A DNA stretch of 64,000 nt from Lineus longissimus (Eukaryota; Nemertea; Pilidiophora; Heteronemertea; Lineidae): contig NC_088313.1 of the NCBI RefSeq assembly GCF_910592395.1, positions 18,120,437 through 18,184,436 of the forward strand, read 5' to 3'. Below are positions 22,137 through 33,912 of the stretch, piece after piece (the stretch's first letter is position 1; every line of letters starts with the position of its first letter). The notes under the pieces are model-generated. The model searched no databases. It was given only the letters and a program-made list of their open reading frames with translations, and was not told the DNA's origin. A program made the translations under genes and the position numbers.

Positions 22137-25100
22137 ATGGATGAAAGGAACAAGGACAAGGACAAGGCCGTGGACAGTGGTGAAGGTAAGCTAGATGTTG
22201 TATTGTACGCGCCGGTCACCGATCCAAAGGTTGACCGCGCTCAGACGTTGCTTAACTTCCACTCTGGGGCCAACGCGCCAACCACTGGGCCATACAGGAA
22301 TTCCCTCATGGCCGGCGGGTAAAGCCGTGCCATATACCTGGGGGTACTATACAGATGTCTTACATGATGACCCCTCACTATCCTACGAATAGACCCAGAC
22401 CGTGCCGTCGCGATCGCCTATCGCGGCAACTCAATGTGGTCTAAACTTTAGACCTTTCCATATCAGCCATGCGCCGAGAACAGATTAAAATTAAAATCAT
22501 TTTAATGACTTCACACACATACTATTCAAACATGCCCTATTGCCATACATGTGAATTTGATTAACCTCCACATGTAACGTTTCTTGCTTAAAGGGGGAGA
22601 TCGCTCAAGCCTGTGTATGGTCCACCGTGAATCTCTCCTGATTAACGCCCCATATCTCTCCGTCAGTGTCCTCCACAACATTCTTTTCCCATCATTTCTA
22701 GTTTCATTCTGGTGTTCCTCCCGGTTCGGTCTTGCCGTCATAGGCTTCCTAGGATTCATCAACCTGTTTGCCCTGCGCGTCAATATGAGCGTGGCATTGG
22801 TATGCATGGTCAACCACACCAGCTCACTGGATGTGAACGTCACGGCAGGACAGCTGAATGCGACGGAGGTGACGCAGTGTAGATTTACGTCAAGCAGTAA
22901 AGATGATAAGGTGAATATCCCCATAATGTGACTTTGACACACAAAACTGAGGTCCCTTGGCCTGGGCAACCAGAAGACCCACCATGAGTAGTTTGCTCTG
23001 GCGGGAGACGGAGTCGCTGGGGGCCGACTGACACCTGGCCGTAGTGGAACGCAAAAACGGTTATCCCACCTTGGAGGAGCGATAACCCCTTGAGCAACAC
23101 GCCATAGAGCAAAGCGAACGCTTCGATGATTTGACGATTTGAAATTATACGATTTTCTCTTTTTCAAGGCAGGCGAATTCAACTGGGATAAGGTGACACA
23201 AGGTCTGATCCTTGGCAGCTTCTACTGGGGATGCATCGTCACCCAGTTGCCGGGCGGGTTGTTAGCCTCTAGGTTTGGCGGCAAGAGGGTGTTCGGTTGG
23301 TGCATGTTTGGATGCGCGTTGGCCAATCTCCTAACCCCTGTTGGCGCGAGGACCCACGTGGTCTTCCTTATGGTACTGAGAGTGATCGGAGGACTTGGAC
23401 AGGTACGATTGTTTCCTGTCAAGTACTCAGGTAGTGAAAGAGTTCAACATTAGCAATTGCCGTATCTGCATCCCATTTTGCAACATTTGTGCGGGTTACA
23501 AGCGAAAATAAGCGACAGACTTTAACTGTTATTCCACCTCTTCTTCCAATACTCATTTCTTAGCATTCGGCATCAAGTCAGTAAAACTATATGAAAAAAA
23601 GCCAACGGGTGCTTCATGACTTGCGCGCACGGGCATTTTGTCGCCATGTGCAGATTCGCAGAAAGGGCGAAGATCACCTGGCCCTGCGGCATGACGACCA
23701 ATATCAATCATAGCCATGGCCGTTCCTTGGATGTGTCTTATTTTCAGGGCGTAGTTTGGCCGGCCATGCACACTCTATGGGCAAGCTGGGCGCCACCACT
23801 TGAACGAAGCAAGCTGGCCGGGTTCACATATGCGGGTAAGGCACTGCGTCAATGTCAAACTGATAACGACCATGGTTGTGACCGCTGACCGCATCGAAAG
23901 GGGGTTGTGACCGGGACAAGAAACAAGTTATGACAAGCGATATTCGACAAATTGATGACTCGTGATAGAGTTTACGCTAGGGATGAGGCGGAGGCCGTCA
24001 TTTAATTCCCGTTCTGATGTTATTTCCATAATGACCATGATGACGTCCTAGTGATTTGAAAAACCGCCAGATTTGTCATCATGCAGTGGCTGCTGTGGGC
24101 CTTTGATTCGAAATCTCTTTACAAAACCATTTTAGAAATAATGCTTTTCTCAACACTTGTATACTACTAATTTGACAGGCTCTCAAGTTGGAAACATTCT
24201 GACGTTTCCCTTGGCTGGGCTTCTATGCGAATACGGCTTTGATGGAGGTTGGGCCAGCATCTTCTACATCACGGGGGCCACATGCGTGGTTTGGTTTCTT
24301 GCCTGGATGTTGCTGGCCTTCGATACCCCGGCTGAGCACCCCCGGATTAGCGTAGAGGAGAGAGACTATATTGAGAACTCGCTGAAGGGGCAGATGGAGG
24401 CGGACACAATGAAGGTAGGAGGTCAATGCTCCGGTTTCTCCTACATTTCGTCACATGACGCCCTTCGGGACAAGCAATATGACAATCCTTTTATCTAAAG
24501 GGCTGGTATTTGATGATCTAGGCTTGATTCTGAATTGATGCCTATGCATGTTAGACTCCCTGGGCAGCCCATCGCGGCATCCTCATTTGGTCTCCTTACG
24601 GTTAGGGTGAGGAACGAGGCCGGTCCACTGCGTCCGGAGTGTAATGCATGTTGTCTTGCCTCTCTAACCAACACCAAGACTGGTGAAACGTTGGCCAAAC
24701 GGTGCCGGATTGCTTCTTAATGCTTCAATCGGTCTTCAGATATCAGAGAGAGAGAGCTCTAAGTGACCGCCCGCTCATTGAAATTCTTGGGTTATCTTCG
24801 TTTAGTTTCCTTGCAGAAAATGTCAATCCCATGGTTTGCGTTTTTCAAATCTCCCCCAGTGTGGGCGATAGTTGTGGCTCATACCTGTGGTAACTGGGGA
24901 ACGTACACCTTCCTCTCCAACACGCCGACATACATGAGGGAGGTGCTCAAATTTGATATCAAAGCGGTAAGATATGTCTGAATCAAAAATATTGATAAAA
25001 AAACATCTCAGAAGAATTAAAATTAGCTTGGTATTTGCTCTGTTGGCTTACTGGGGCATCCTGTTTACTTGTATTAAGAGCATCGGTCCACTGGATACCG

Positions 25101-26481
25101 TGCTGTGCAAGTTCGAACGCATTAGTAGAAGTAAGAAGGTGATATACTCATCTTCCAATTCATGCCTCTCCTGGCTGAACGGTGGTTGCTTTAGAAACTA
25201 CCCCAATGTTTCCACCGTTCCCTTGTCTCTGTTTTAAAAAAGACCTCCACTTTTCTTTCAGAATGGGGTTTTCTCTTCGCTACCCTTTGTTGGATTCGCC
25301 ATCCTGATCAACGCTACTGGCTTCTTGGCTGATTTTCTGAGGTCAAGGGCATTAGTCAGCACAACCATGTGCAGAAAGATCTTCAACTCATTGGGTAAGA
25401 TGTACATACGTCCAGTCCTGTTGCCGAGTCTACATCATAGTGTCAGTCTTTGGTTGTGACAGCAAGTTATCTAGATGTTTAACTGCTTGCTTAATATGTC
25501 ATTGTCCCAACTCGACAGTCCCTGTTTAAACAAGGAGACAGTCTCCTTCTGCTTGAGACTGTTCTGGATCAATCTCTGTCACAACCAACACGTTTTCGTC
25601 TCCAATATAAAGCAGATAATACATGTAGTTCAGTCAACGACATCTTTCGTCTCCAAGAAGGACAGTCTGTTTTGCCAAAGATGGCATTTCCTCAGGAATA
25701 TTACATAGTTGTTGATATACGCTTCTCTGTTCTGTCCTGATCATACCCACCTCCACTTATCTTATCATTGTAACGATTGGACACTAGCTCAATCACAATA
25801 TGTAAGTTTCATCCTTCCCAGGTATGCTAGTCCCAGCAGCTCTTGTCCTGGTCCTAGGCTACATTGACTGCAGCACCCCTTATACAGCTGTGGCCCTTCT
25901 AACTATAGGAGTGGCATTCACAGGGTGTACAGTTGGAAGTGGATTTGTTGTCAATCATGTCGATATCGCTCCAAAATATGCAGGGATATTATTTGGGATT
26001 TCAAATACAGCTGCAACAATTCCTGGATTCCTCGCTCCTTACGTCATAGGGGTTCTCACGAATGAAAATGTGAGTATGATCTTTATGATAGTTCACCATG
26101 TACACATATATCTTGAGTGGTCCGGTCTTTGAAGTTCTATCAACAGGCAAATTGAGCAGCAAGTATCTGGTTGTGACAAGAAGTTATGCATCAAGAATTT
26201 CAACTGCCCAATAATTCTTCTGATCAAAACGTCCTTCGATTTTCTGTCTGAAATGTGGTTCTTCTGGTTGTTTTCAGGAAAGCGAAGGCCAGTGGCGGAT
26301 TGTTTTCTACATAGCAGCTGGGATCTACACATTTGGTGCCTTATTTTACATCATTTTTGGCAGTGGAGACATCCAAAGCTGGGCAATGGAAGACATTACC
26401 ACGCCACACAATGATGCCGAGGAAGACCATCTTTGGATACAGGAACCAATCCATAACAAGACAGATTCATCTCAGCTGTAG
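22137..26481 (+). CDS. SLC17 (sialin-like) anion transporter, copy A
   Basis: Exons: 22137-22185, 22702-22910, 23169-23402, 23748-23835, 24179-24414, 24817-24966, 25262-25394, 25822-26069, 26278-26481. All are GT-AG with consistent phases and encode 516 residues. The protein is a major-facilitator transporter of about 12 helices. SLC17 marks are [12 protein letters not shown] (39-50), [25 protein letters not shown], and [16 protein letters not shown], where the histidine (172) matches the sialin histidine altered in sialic acid storage disease. [18 protein letters not shown] lies near the end. Sialin-type members export sialic acid and other organic anions with protons from lysosomes, and relatives move glutamate or urate; the substrate here is unknown. 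The loop between helices 1 and 2 has N-glycosylation sequons (NHT and NVT). The tail is acidic. The first ATG with a purine at -3 was chosen. Confidence 0.93.
22199..22358 (-). mobile_element. SINE-like insertion with tRNA-like and 5S rRNA-like parts (copy A only)
   Basis: Copy B lacks this 160-bp segment, and AGATGT flanks it on both sides (22193-22198 and 22353-22358). On the minus strand it has a tRNA box A-like TGGCCCAGTGGTTGGC. This is followed by AAGTTAAGCAACGTCTGAGC and TGGATCGGTGACCG, which resemble the internal promoter of 5S rRNA. A deletion in copy B through the 6-bp microhomology is an alternative to insertion. Confidence 0.5.
22930..23125 (+). mobile_element. SINE 3' fragment in intron 2 of transporter copy A
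   Basis: The segment matches the second half of the SINE at 60382-60784: AAACTGAGGT...CTGGGCAA, CATGAGTAG, GGCCGTAGTGGAACGCA, ATCCCACCTTGGAGGAG and AGCAAAGCGAACGCT. The tRNA-like head is missing. Confidence 0.68.
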
Positions 26482-26958
26482 AACCGCAATGGAGCTAGAT
26501 TGGGGACGCACAGGGCTAGATGCAATGGACAATGCAGGGCAGCATGTCATAGTAAATAGGAACCAACCAAAGGAATCACCACACACAGCTGTCACAACGG
26601 ACAATGATAATGACAGTAAAACACAATAGCCTTGTATAATAAAAGTTATTTTAATTTTAATTCATTAAAATACAACTTGGTGAACTTGATGGAAAACTTT
26701 GAACAAGAAATGATGATGAGCAGATATGATAACAATTCCAAGACACGTTCTGAAACAATGAGACCCCACAGCAACTTCTAGCATCAATGAGAACAGGTAG
26801 AGAAGTTAAGAAAAGAGTATCATACCTCGAGTATTGTGTCGTATTATTCCATCAATTAACGATTTTAGCAGAAAAGAATATTCACTATCTTTGTAAAATA
26901 TCTCCAATTCAAAAATAAAAAATAGCAAGGACAGTGGATTGTTTTTTCTGCAATGACT
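26482..26958 (+). other. 3' UTR and downstream flank of transporter copy A
   Basis: A candidate polyadenylation signal AATAAA lies at 26638-26643, 157 nt after the stop codon. The short frames beyond the stop are in other phases and do not look coding. Confidence 0.6.
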
Positions 26959-27240
26959 TTAACACCTTCAGCGCCGAACTACGTAGATCTACGTGGCCGA
27001 AATCCCCCTCCCCTTTGAGCTGTTTATCGGAGTCTCATGAACTTCATGAAAGAACTACGCCATCGCCATCTTCAGGGCAAGGGGGAACTGAAAGACCAAA
27101 CGGTATTTTCAGTTCCTACTTTGCCCTGAAGATGGAGATGGCGAAGTTCTTTCATGAAGTCCATGAGACTTCGATAACCAGCTCAAAGAGGGGGGATTTG
27201 AGCCACGTAGATCTACGTGGTTCGGCGCTGAAGGTGTTAA
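26959..27240. mobile_element. Foldback MITE, copy A
   Basis: A 282-bp near-palindrome begins TTAACACCTTCAGCGCCGAA and ends with its reverse complement. Each arm is about 130 bp and holds the small palindrome ACGTAGATCTACGT and the segment CCATCTTCAGGGCAA. TTAA at both ends fits a TTAA target as used by piggyBac-type elements, though TTAA could also be part of the terminal repeat. No transposase is encoded. Confidence 0.78.
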
Positions 27241-28001
27241 CTACAGCGATACAGTTAGGATTGACCCCACCCTCTTCCCTTAGTACACAAAGACACGTAC
27301 AAAGACATGTACACAAAAAGAGACTTCCAGTCATTCTCCCACCCATTTTCTAGTTTCACCAATCTAAGACTACGTGTAGTTGATTAATTAGTACAACCTG
27401 AAACAGCCCACGTCTGAACCCAGCTGGAATTGATATAGGATCACTAATCAACCCTTGCACAATTTCCATATTGACTCATCTACTGGAAGGAAGTGAATGC
27501 TTTGTCTCCAAAGGACAGAACATGCAGGCAATAACATGCAGAATGAAATGATCACTAGAATCAGCAGTAATTAAAACACATTCATGACTACCAGATCTGA
27601 AGGAAAACAACTTTACGAGATTTACAAGGTCAATTCTCCAGAGGTAGAATGGAAGTTCATAACAAGACCGATCCCACTATTTTAAAGATAGGTCAGTACA
27701 CAAATCCAATGAAACTTCCTCCTCGCACATATTTTGACAGATTCACCATTTACAACACAATGTTCGTGCCGATCAAAATGTTCGTTGTCTGATTTCTTAC
27801 ACAGCCCCTTAACTGAATTCCTGAACAGCATTGACCATAATACTTTCTACTTTGCAACCCAATACGAGTAGGCCTAATCGTGTGCAGTAAGCACAATAGC
27901 TCTCTGGACCTCACCCTGGACAAGCATTTTTCTGACCTCACTACAGAGGCCCTTGCTGTGACATGACTGTAGTACACACACAATGGTAGAACGTTAGCAT
28001 C
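27241..28001. other. Non-coding flank in copy A
   Basis: The sequence is shared with copy B (about 33913-34670). I saw no gene in it. Confidence 0.5.
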
Positions 28002-28387
28002 GTCGTAGTTCCACCTATCATAAAACCCCGTGTTTTTTCAAGACCCGTGTCTTCACCGTGTGTCAAAAAACCCGGGGCGCACTTTAATACACCAATCAGT
28101 GGTGTTAGATAATGGTTAATAGCCCCGGCGACAGGTGCGCTGTAGGTAGGGAGCTCTCCTGTGTTTCTTTCCCGTTGGAGGGGGCGCAATACCGAGGCAA
28201 CTACACCGCGCCATCTGTCGCCGGATCTTAGAACTTGCAATTGCCGTGTCTATTCAGATTCCACCTATCAAAAAACCCGTCGATGGGGCTAATAGACACG
28301 GGGATTTGACACACGGGTCTATTTAGACACGGCAATTCATAAGTGTAAGCGCAAAAGACACGGGGATTTGATAGGTGGAAGTACGAC
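28002..28387. mobile_element. Non-autonomous DNA transposon with terminal inverted repeats (copy A only)
   Basis: The left end GTCGTAGTTCCACCTATCA and the right end (inverted GTCGTACTTCCACCTATCA) are near-identical, and the inverted repeat continues into a CCCCGTG segment. The interior has further pieces of the same sequence (TTCCACCTATCAAAAAACCC near 28259). Copy B has an unrelated stretch of about 95 bp at this place, so insertion was accompanied by loss of local sequence or copy B changed separately. No coding capacity was seen. Confidence 0.72.
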
Positions 28388-28822
28388 TATAAGTACATGT
28401 AATCACAATATGCCAGAGTAATCAAAATACGATTTTAAATAGAAATAGTTTAGATCTTCTGGTAGTTTGATTCAACTCGAGGAGAATCGAACTCCCAGAA
28501 GATTTGAACTGTTTCTGAAAGGATATAAAAATATAAAGGATCGCTGTAATGAACATGTACATTGTACACTCAACAAAGAGATGCCAGAGTGAACGCTTTA
28601 GAAGTAGAGGAAATAATCATTACGACATGACAAATCATACTTCTTTGTTTTTGGTCGCATCCACTGACTTATGTGTTCCTGGCCCACATAAAGAAGAGCA
28701 CTATATTTTTTAATCTATTAAAATGCACAACAGCTGCACATCAACCGGTGTATACAGAGTATTAAATGACTAACGCTTCAGTGTCATCATCACTATAACT
28801 TTTGCGACTGGATGGTTTTAGG

Positions 28823-31800
28823 ATGGATGAAAGGAACAAGGACAAGGACAAGGCCGTGGACAGTGGTGAAGGTAAGCTAGATGTCTTACATTATGACCCC
28901 TCACTATCCTACGAATAGACCCAGACCGTGCCGTCGCGATCGCCTATCGCGGCAACTCAATGTGGTCTAAACTTTATACCTTTTCATATCAGCCATGCGC
29001 CGAGTACAGATTAAAATAAAAATAATTTTACTGACTTCACACACATACTATTCAAACATGCCCTATTGTCATACATGTGAATTTGATTAACCTCCACATG
29101 TAACGTTATTTGCAAAAAGGGGGAGATCGCTCAAGCCTGTGTATGGTCCCCCGTGAATCTCTCCTGATTAACGCCCCATGTCTCTCCGTCAGTGTCCTCC
29201 ACAACATTCTTTTCCCATCATTTCTAGTTTCATTCTGGTGTTCCTCCCGGTTCGGTCTTGCCGTCATAGGCTTCCTAGGATTCATCAACCTGTTTGCCCT
29301 GCGCGTCAATATAAGCGTGGCATTGGTATGCATGGTCAACCACACCAGCTCACTGGATGTGAACGTCACGGCAGGACAGCTGAATGCGACGGAGGTGACG
29401 CAGTGTAGATTTACGTCAAGCAGTAAAGATGATAAGGTGAATATTCCCATAATGTGACTTTGACACGCAAAACCGAGGTCCCTTGGCCTGGGCAACCAGA
29501 AGACCCACCATGAGTACAGTAGTTTGCTTTGGCGGGAGACGGAGTCGCTGGGGGCCAACTGACACCTGGCCGTAGTGGAACGCAAAAACGGTTATCCCAC
29601 CTTGAAGGAGCGATAAACCCTGGAGCAACACGCCATAGAGCAAAGCGAACGCTTCGATGATTTGACGATTTGAAAGTATACGATTTTCTCTTTTTCAAGG
29701 CAGGCGAATTCAACTGGGATAAGGTGACGCAAGGTCTGATCCTTGGCAGCTTCTACTGGGGATACATCGTCACCCAGTTGCCGGGCGGGTTGTTAGCCTC
29801 TAGGTTTGGCGGCAAGAGGGTGTTCGGTTGGTGCATGTTTGGATGCGCGTTGGCCAACCTCCTAACCCCTGTTGGCGCGAGGACCCACGTGGTCTTCCTT
29901 ATGGTACTGAGAGTGATCGGAGGACTTGGACAGGTACGATTGTTTCCTGTCAAGTACTCAGGTAGTGAAAGAGTTCAACATTAGCAATTGCCGTATCTGC
30001 ATCCCATTTTGCAACATTTGTGCGGGTTACAAGCGAAAATAAGCGACAGACTTTAACTGTTATTCCAACTCTTTTTCCATTACTCATTTCTTATTATTCG
30101 GCATCAAGTCAGTAAAACTATATGAAAAAAAGCCAACGGGTGCTTCATGACTTGCGCGCACGGGCATTTTGTCGCCATGTGCAGATTCGCAGAAAGGGCG
30201 AAGATCACCTGGCCCTGCGGCATGACGACCAATGTCAATCATAGCCATGGCCGTTCCTTGGATGTGTCTTATTTTCAGGGCGTAGTTTGGCCGGCCATGC
30301 ACACTCTATGGGCAAGCTGGGCGCCACCACTTGAACGAAGCAAGCTGGCCGGGTTCACATATGCGGGTAAGGCACTGCGTCAATGTCAAACTGATAACGA
30401 CCATGGTTGTGACCGCTGACCGCATCGAAAGGGGGTTGTGACCGGGACAAGAAACAAGTTATGACTAGCGATATTCGACAAATTGATGACTCGTGATAGA
30501 GTTTACGCTAGGGAGGAGGCGGAGGCCGTCATTTCATTCCCGTTCTGATGTTATTTCCATAATGACCATGATGACGTCCTAGTGATTTGAAAAACCGCCA
30601 GATTTGTCATCATGCAGTGGCTGCTGTGGGCCTTTGATTCGAAATCTCTTTACAAAACCATTTTAGAAATAATGCTTTTCTCAACACTTGTATACTACTA
30701 ATTTGACAGGCTCTCAAGTTGGAAACATTCTGACGTTTCCCTTGGCTGGGCTTCTATGCGAATACGGCTTTGATGGAGGTTGGGCCAGCATCTTCTACAT
30801 CACGGGGGCCACATGCGTGGTTTGGTTTCTTGCCTGGATGTTGCTGGCCTTCGATACCCCGGCTGAGCACCCCCGGATTAGCGTAGAGGAGAGAGACTAT
30901 ATTGAGAACTCGCTGAAGGGGCAGATGGAGGTGGACACAATGAAGGTAGGAGGTCAATGCTCCGGTTTCTCCTACATTTCGTCACATGACGCCCTTCGGG
31001 ACAAGCAATATGACAATCCTTTTATCTAAAGGGCTGGTATTTGATGATCTAGGCTTGATTCTGAATTGTTGCCTATGCATGTTAGACTCCCTGGGCAGCC
31101 CATCGCGGCATCCTCATTTGGTCTCCTTACGGTTAGGGTGAGGAACGAGGCCGGTCCACTGCGTCCGGAGTGTAATGCATGTTGTCTTGCCTCTCCAACC
31201 AACACCAAGACTGGTGAAACGTTGGCCAAACGGTGCCGGATTGCTTCTTAATGATTCAATCGGTCTTCAGAAATCAGAGAGAGAGAGCTCTAAGTGACCG
31301 CCCGCTCATTGAAATTCTTGGGTTATCTTCGTTAAGTTTCCTTGCAGAAAATGTCAATCCCATGGTTTGCGTTTTTCAAATCTCCCCCAGTGTGGGCGAT
31401 AGTTGTGGCTCATACCTGTTGTAACTGGGGAACGTACACCTTCCTCTCCAACACGCCGACATACATGAGGGAGGTGCTCAAGTTTAATATCAAAGCGGTA
31501 AGATATGTCTGAATCAAAAATATTGATAAAAAAACATCTCAGAAGAATTAAAATTAGCTTGGTATTTGCTCTGTTGGCTTACTGGGGCATCCTGTTTACT
31601 TGTATTAAGAGCATCGGTCCACTGGATACCGTGCTGTGCAAGTTCGAACGCATTAGTAGAAGTAAGAAGGTGATATACTCATCTTCCAATTCATGCCTCT
31701 CCTGGCTGAACGGTGGTTGCTTTAGAAACTACCCCAATGTTTCCACCGTTCCCTTGTCTCTGTTTTAAAAAAGACCTCCACTTTTCTTTCAGAATGGGGT

Positions 31801-33011
31801 TTTCTCTTCGCTACCCTTTGTTGGATTCGCCATCCTGATCAACGCTACTGGCTTCTTGGCTGATTTTCTGAGGTCAAGGGCATTAGTCAGCACAACCATG
31901 TGCAGAAAGATCTTCAACTCATTGGGTAAGATGTACATACGTCCAGTCCTGTTGCCGAGTCTGCATCATAGTGTGAGTCTTTGGTTGTGACAGCAAGTTA
32001 TCTAGATGTTTAACTGCTTGCTTAATATGTCATTGTCCCAACTCGACAGTCCCTGTTTAAACAAGGAGACAGTCTCCTTCTGCTTGAGACTGTTCTGGAT
32101 CAATCTCTGTCACAACCAACACGTTTTCGTCTCCAATATAAAGCAGATAATACATGTAGTTCAGTAAACGACATCTTTCGTCTCCTAGAAGGACAGTCTG
32201 TTTTGCCAAAGATGGCATTTCCTCAGGAATATTATATAGTTGTTGATATACGCTTCTCTGTTCTGTCCTGATCATACCCACCTCCACTTATCTGTTATCA
32301 TTGTAACGATTGGACACTAGCTCAATCACAATATGTAAGTTTCATCCTTCCCAGGTATGCTAGTCCCAGCAGCTCTTGTCCTGGTCCTAGGCTACATTGA
32401 CTGCAGCACCCCTTATACAGCTGTGGCCCTTCTAACTATAGGAGTGGCATTCACAGGGTGTACAGTTGGAAGTGGATTTGTTGTCAATCATGTCGATATC
32501 GCTCCAAAATATGCAGGGATATTATTTGGGATTTCAAATACAGCTGCAACAATTCCTGGATTCCTCGCTCCTTACGTCATAGGGGTTCTCACGAATGAAA
32601 ATGTGAGTATGATCTTTATGATAGTTCACCATGTACACATATATCTTGAGTGGTCCGGTCTTTGAAGTTCTATCAAGAGGCAAATTGAGCAGCCTGTATC
32701 TGGTTGTGACAAGAAGTTATGCAACAAGAATTCCAACTGCCCAATAATTCTTATCAAAACGTCTTTCGATTTTCTGCCTGAAATATGGTTTTTCTGGTTG
32801 TTTTCAGCAAAGCGAAGGCCAGTGGCGGATTGTTTTCTACATAGCAGCTGGGATCTACACATTTGGTGCCTTATTTTACATCATTATTGGCAGTGGAGAC
32901 ATCCAAAGCTGGGCAATGGAAGAGATTACCACACCACACAATGATGGCGAGGAAGATCATCTTTGGACACAGGAACCAATCCATAACAAGACAGATTCAT
33001 CTCAGCTGTAG
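28823..33011 (+). CDS. SLC17 (sialin-like) anion transporter, copy B
   Basis: Exons: 28823-28871, 29228-29436, 29700-29933, 30279-30366, 30710-30945, 31348-31497, 31793-31925, 32355-32602, 32808-33011. The structure is identical to copy A, open throughout, 516 residues, same strand. By eye it differs from copy A at ten residues: M45I, C108Y, A268V, G297C, D319N, E450Q, F476I, D488E, A496G and I503T. Tyrosine 108 matches the usual SLC17 sequence (FxWGY), so copy A is the odd one there. Cysteine 297 and asparagine 319 flank a predicted helix and may affect transport. The role should be as for copy A, with possible divergence of substrate or expression. Both copies look functional; neither is a pseudogene on sequence grounds. 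Confidence 0.93.
29461..29656 (+). mobile_element. SINE 3' fragment in intron 2 of transporter copy B
   Basis: This is the duplicate of the fragment at 22930-23125, with a few substitutions. Its presence in both copies shows that the SINE inserted before the segmental duplication. Confidence 0.68.
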
Positions 33012-33489
33012 AACAACAATGGAGCTAGATTGGGGACGCACAGGGCCTATATGCAATGGACAATGCAGGGCAGCATGTCATAGTAAATAGGAACCAACCA
33101 ATGGAATCATCACACACAGCTGTCACAACGGAGAATGATAATGACAGTAAAACACAATAGCCTTGTATAATAAAAGTTATTTTAATTTTAATTCATTAAA
33201 ATACAACTTGGTGAACTTGATGGAAAACTTTGAACAAGAAATGATGATGAGCAGATATGATAACAATTCCAAGACACGTTCTGAAACAATGAGACCCCAC
33301 AGCAACTTCTAGCATCAATGAGAACAGGAAGAGAAGTTAAGAAAAGAGTATCATACCTAGAGTATTGTGTCGTATTATTCCATCAATTAACGATTTTAGC
33401 AGAAAAGAATATTCACTATCTTTGTAAAATATCTCCAATTCAAAAATAAAAAATAGCAAGGACAGTGGATTGTTTTTTCTGCAATGACT
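33012..33489 (+). other. 3' UTR and downstream flank of transporter copy B
   Basis: A candidate polyadenylation signal AATAAA lies at 33169-33174. No other gene was seen. Confidence 0.55.
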
Positions 33490-33912
33490 TTAACACCTTC
33501 AGCGCCGAACCACGTAGATCTACGTGGCCAAAATCCCCCTCCCTTTGAGCTGTTTATCGGAGTCTCACAAGGGAGCCTCGCGGACTTCATGAAAGAACTA
33601 CGCCATCGCCATCTTCAGGGCAAGGTAGGAACTGAAAATACCGTCAAAATACCGTTTGGTCTTTCAAGTTCCTCCCTTACCCTGAAGATGGCGATGGCGT
33701 AGGTCAAAACTTTAAATGACTTCATGAAAGAACTACGCCATCTTCAGGGCAAGGCAAGAACTGAAAAGATCGTTTGGTATTTTCAGTTCCTTTTTGCCCT
33801 GAAGATGGCGATGGCGTAGTTCTTTCATGAAGTCCATGAGACTCCGATAACCAGCTCAAAGAGGGGGATTTGCGCCACGGAGATCTGCGTGGTTCGGCGC
33901 TGAAGGTGTTAA
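33490..33912. mobile_element. Foldback MITE, copy B, internally expanded
   Basis: The TTAA-bounded ends are the same as in copy A, but the total is 423 bp. The middle contains an extra round of the CTTCATGAAAGAACTACGCC and CTTCAGGGCAAGG segments with their inverted partners. The expansion fits template switching or slippage in a hairpin. Confidence 0.75.

Larger units (their letters stand above)
22074..28745 (+). repeat. Direct tandem segmental duplication, copy A
   Basis: The sequence from ATTAAATGACTAACGCTTCAGTG to CAGCTGCACATCAAC is repeated at 28759-35106 in the same orientation, introns and 3' flank included, at very high identity. The offset is 6531-6533 bp across the gene body. Copy A is longer because it carries a 160-bp segment at 22199-22358 and a TIR element at 28002-28387 absent from copy B. 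Confidence 0.95.

Noticed and set aside
22584-22701. ATG-initiated plus-strand reading upstream of SLC17 exon 2
   Set aside because: The frame continues from exon 2 into the intron by chance. The acceptor at 22700-22701 and phase match with exon 1 place the exon start at 22702.
29106-29585. Long minus-strand frames over transporter exon 2 and intron 2 (also 22526-23182)
   Set aside because: They are antisense shadows of the SLC17 exons and the SINE fragment. The plus strand gives the family sequence with proper splice sites.
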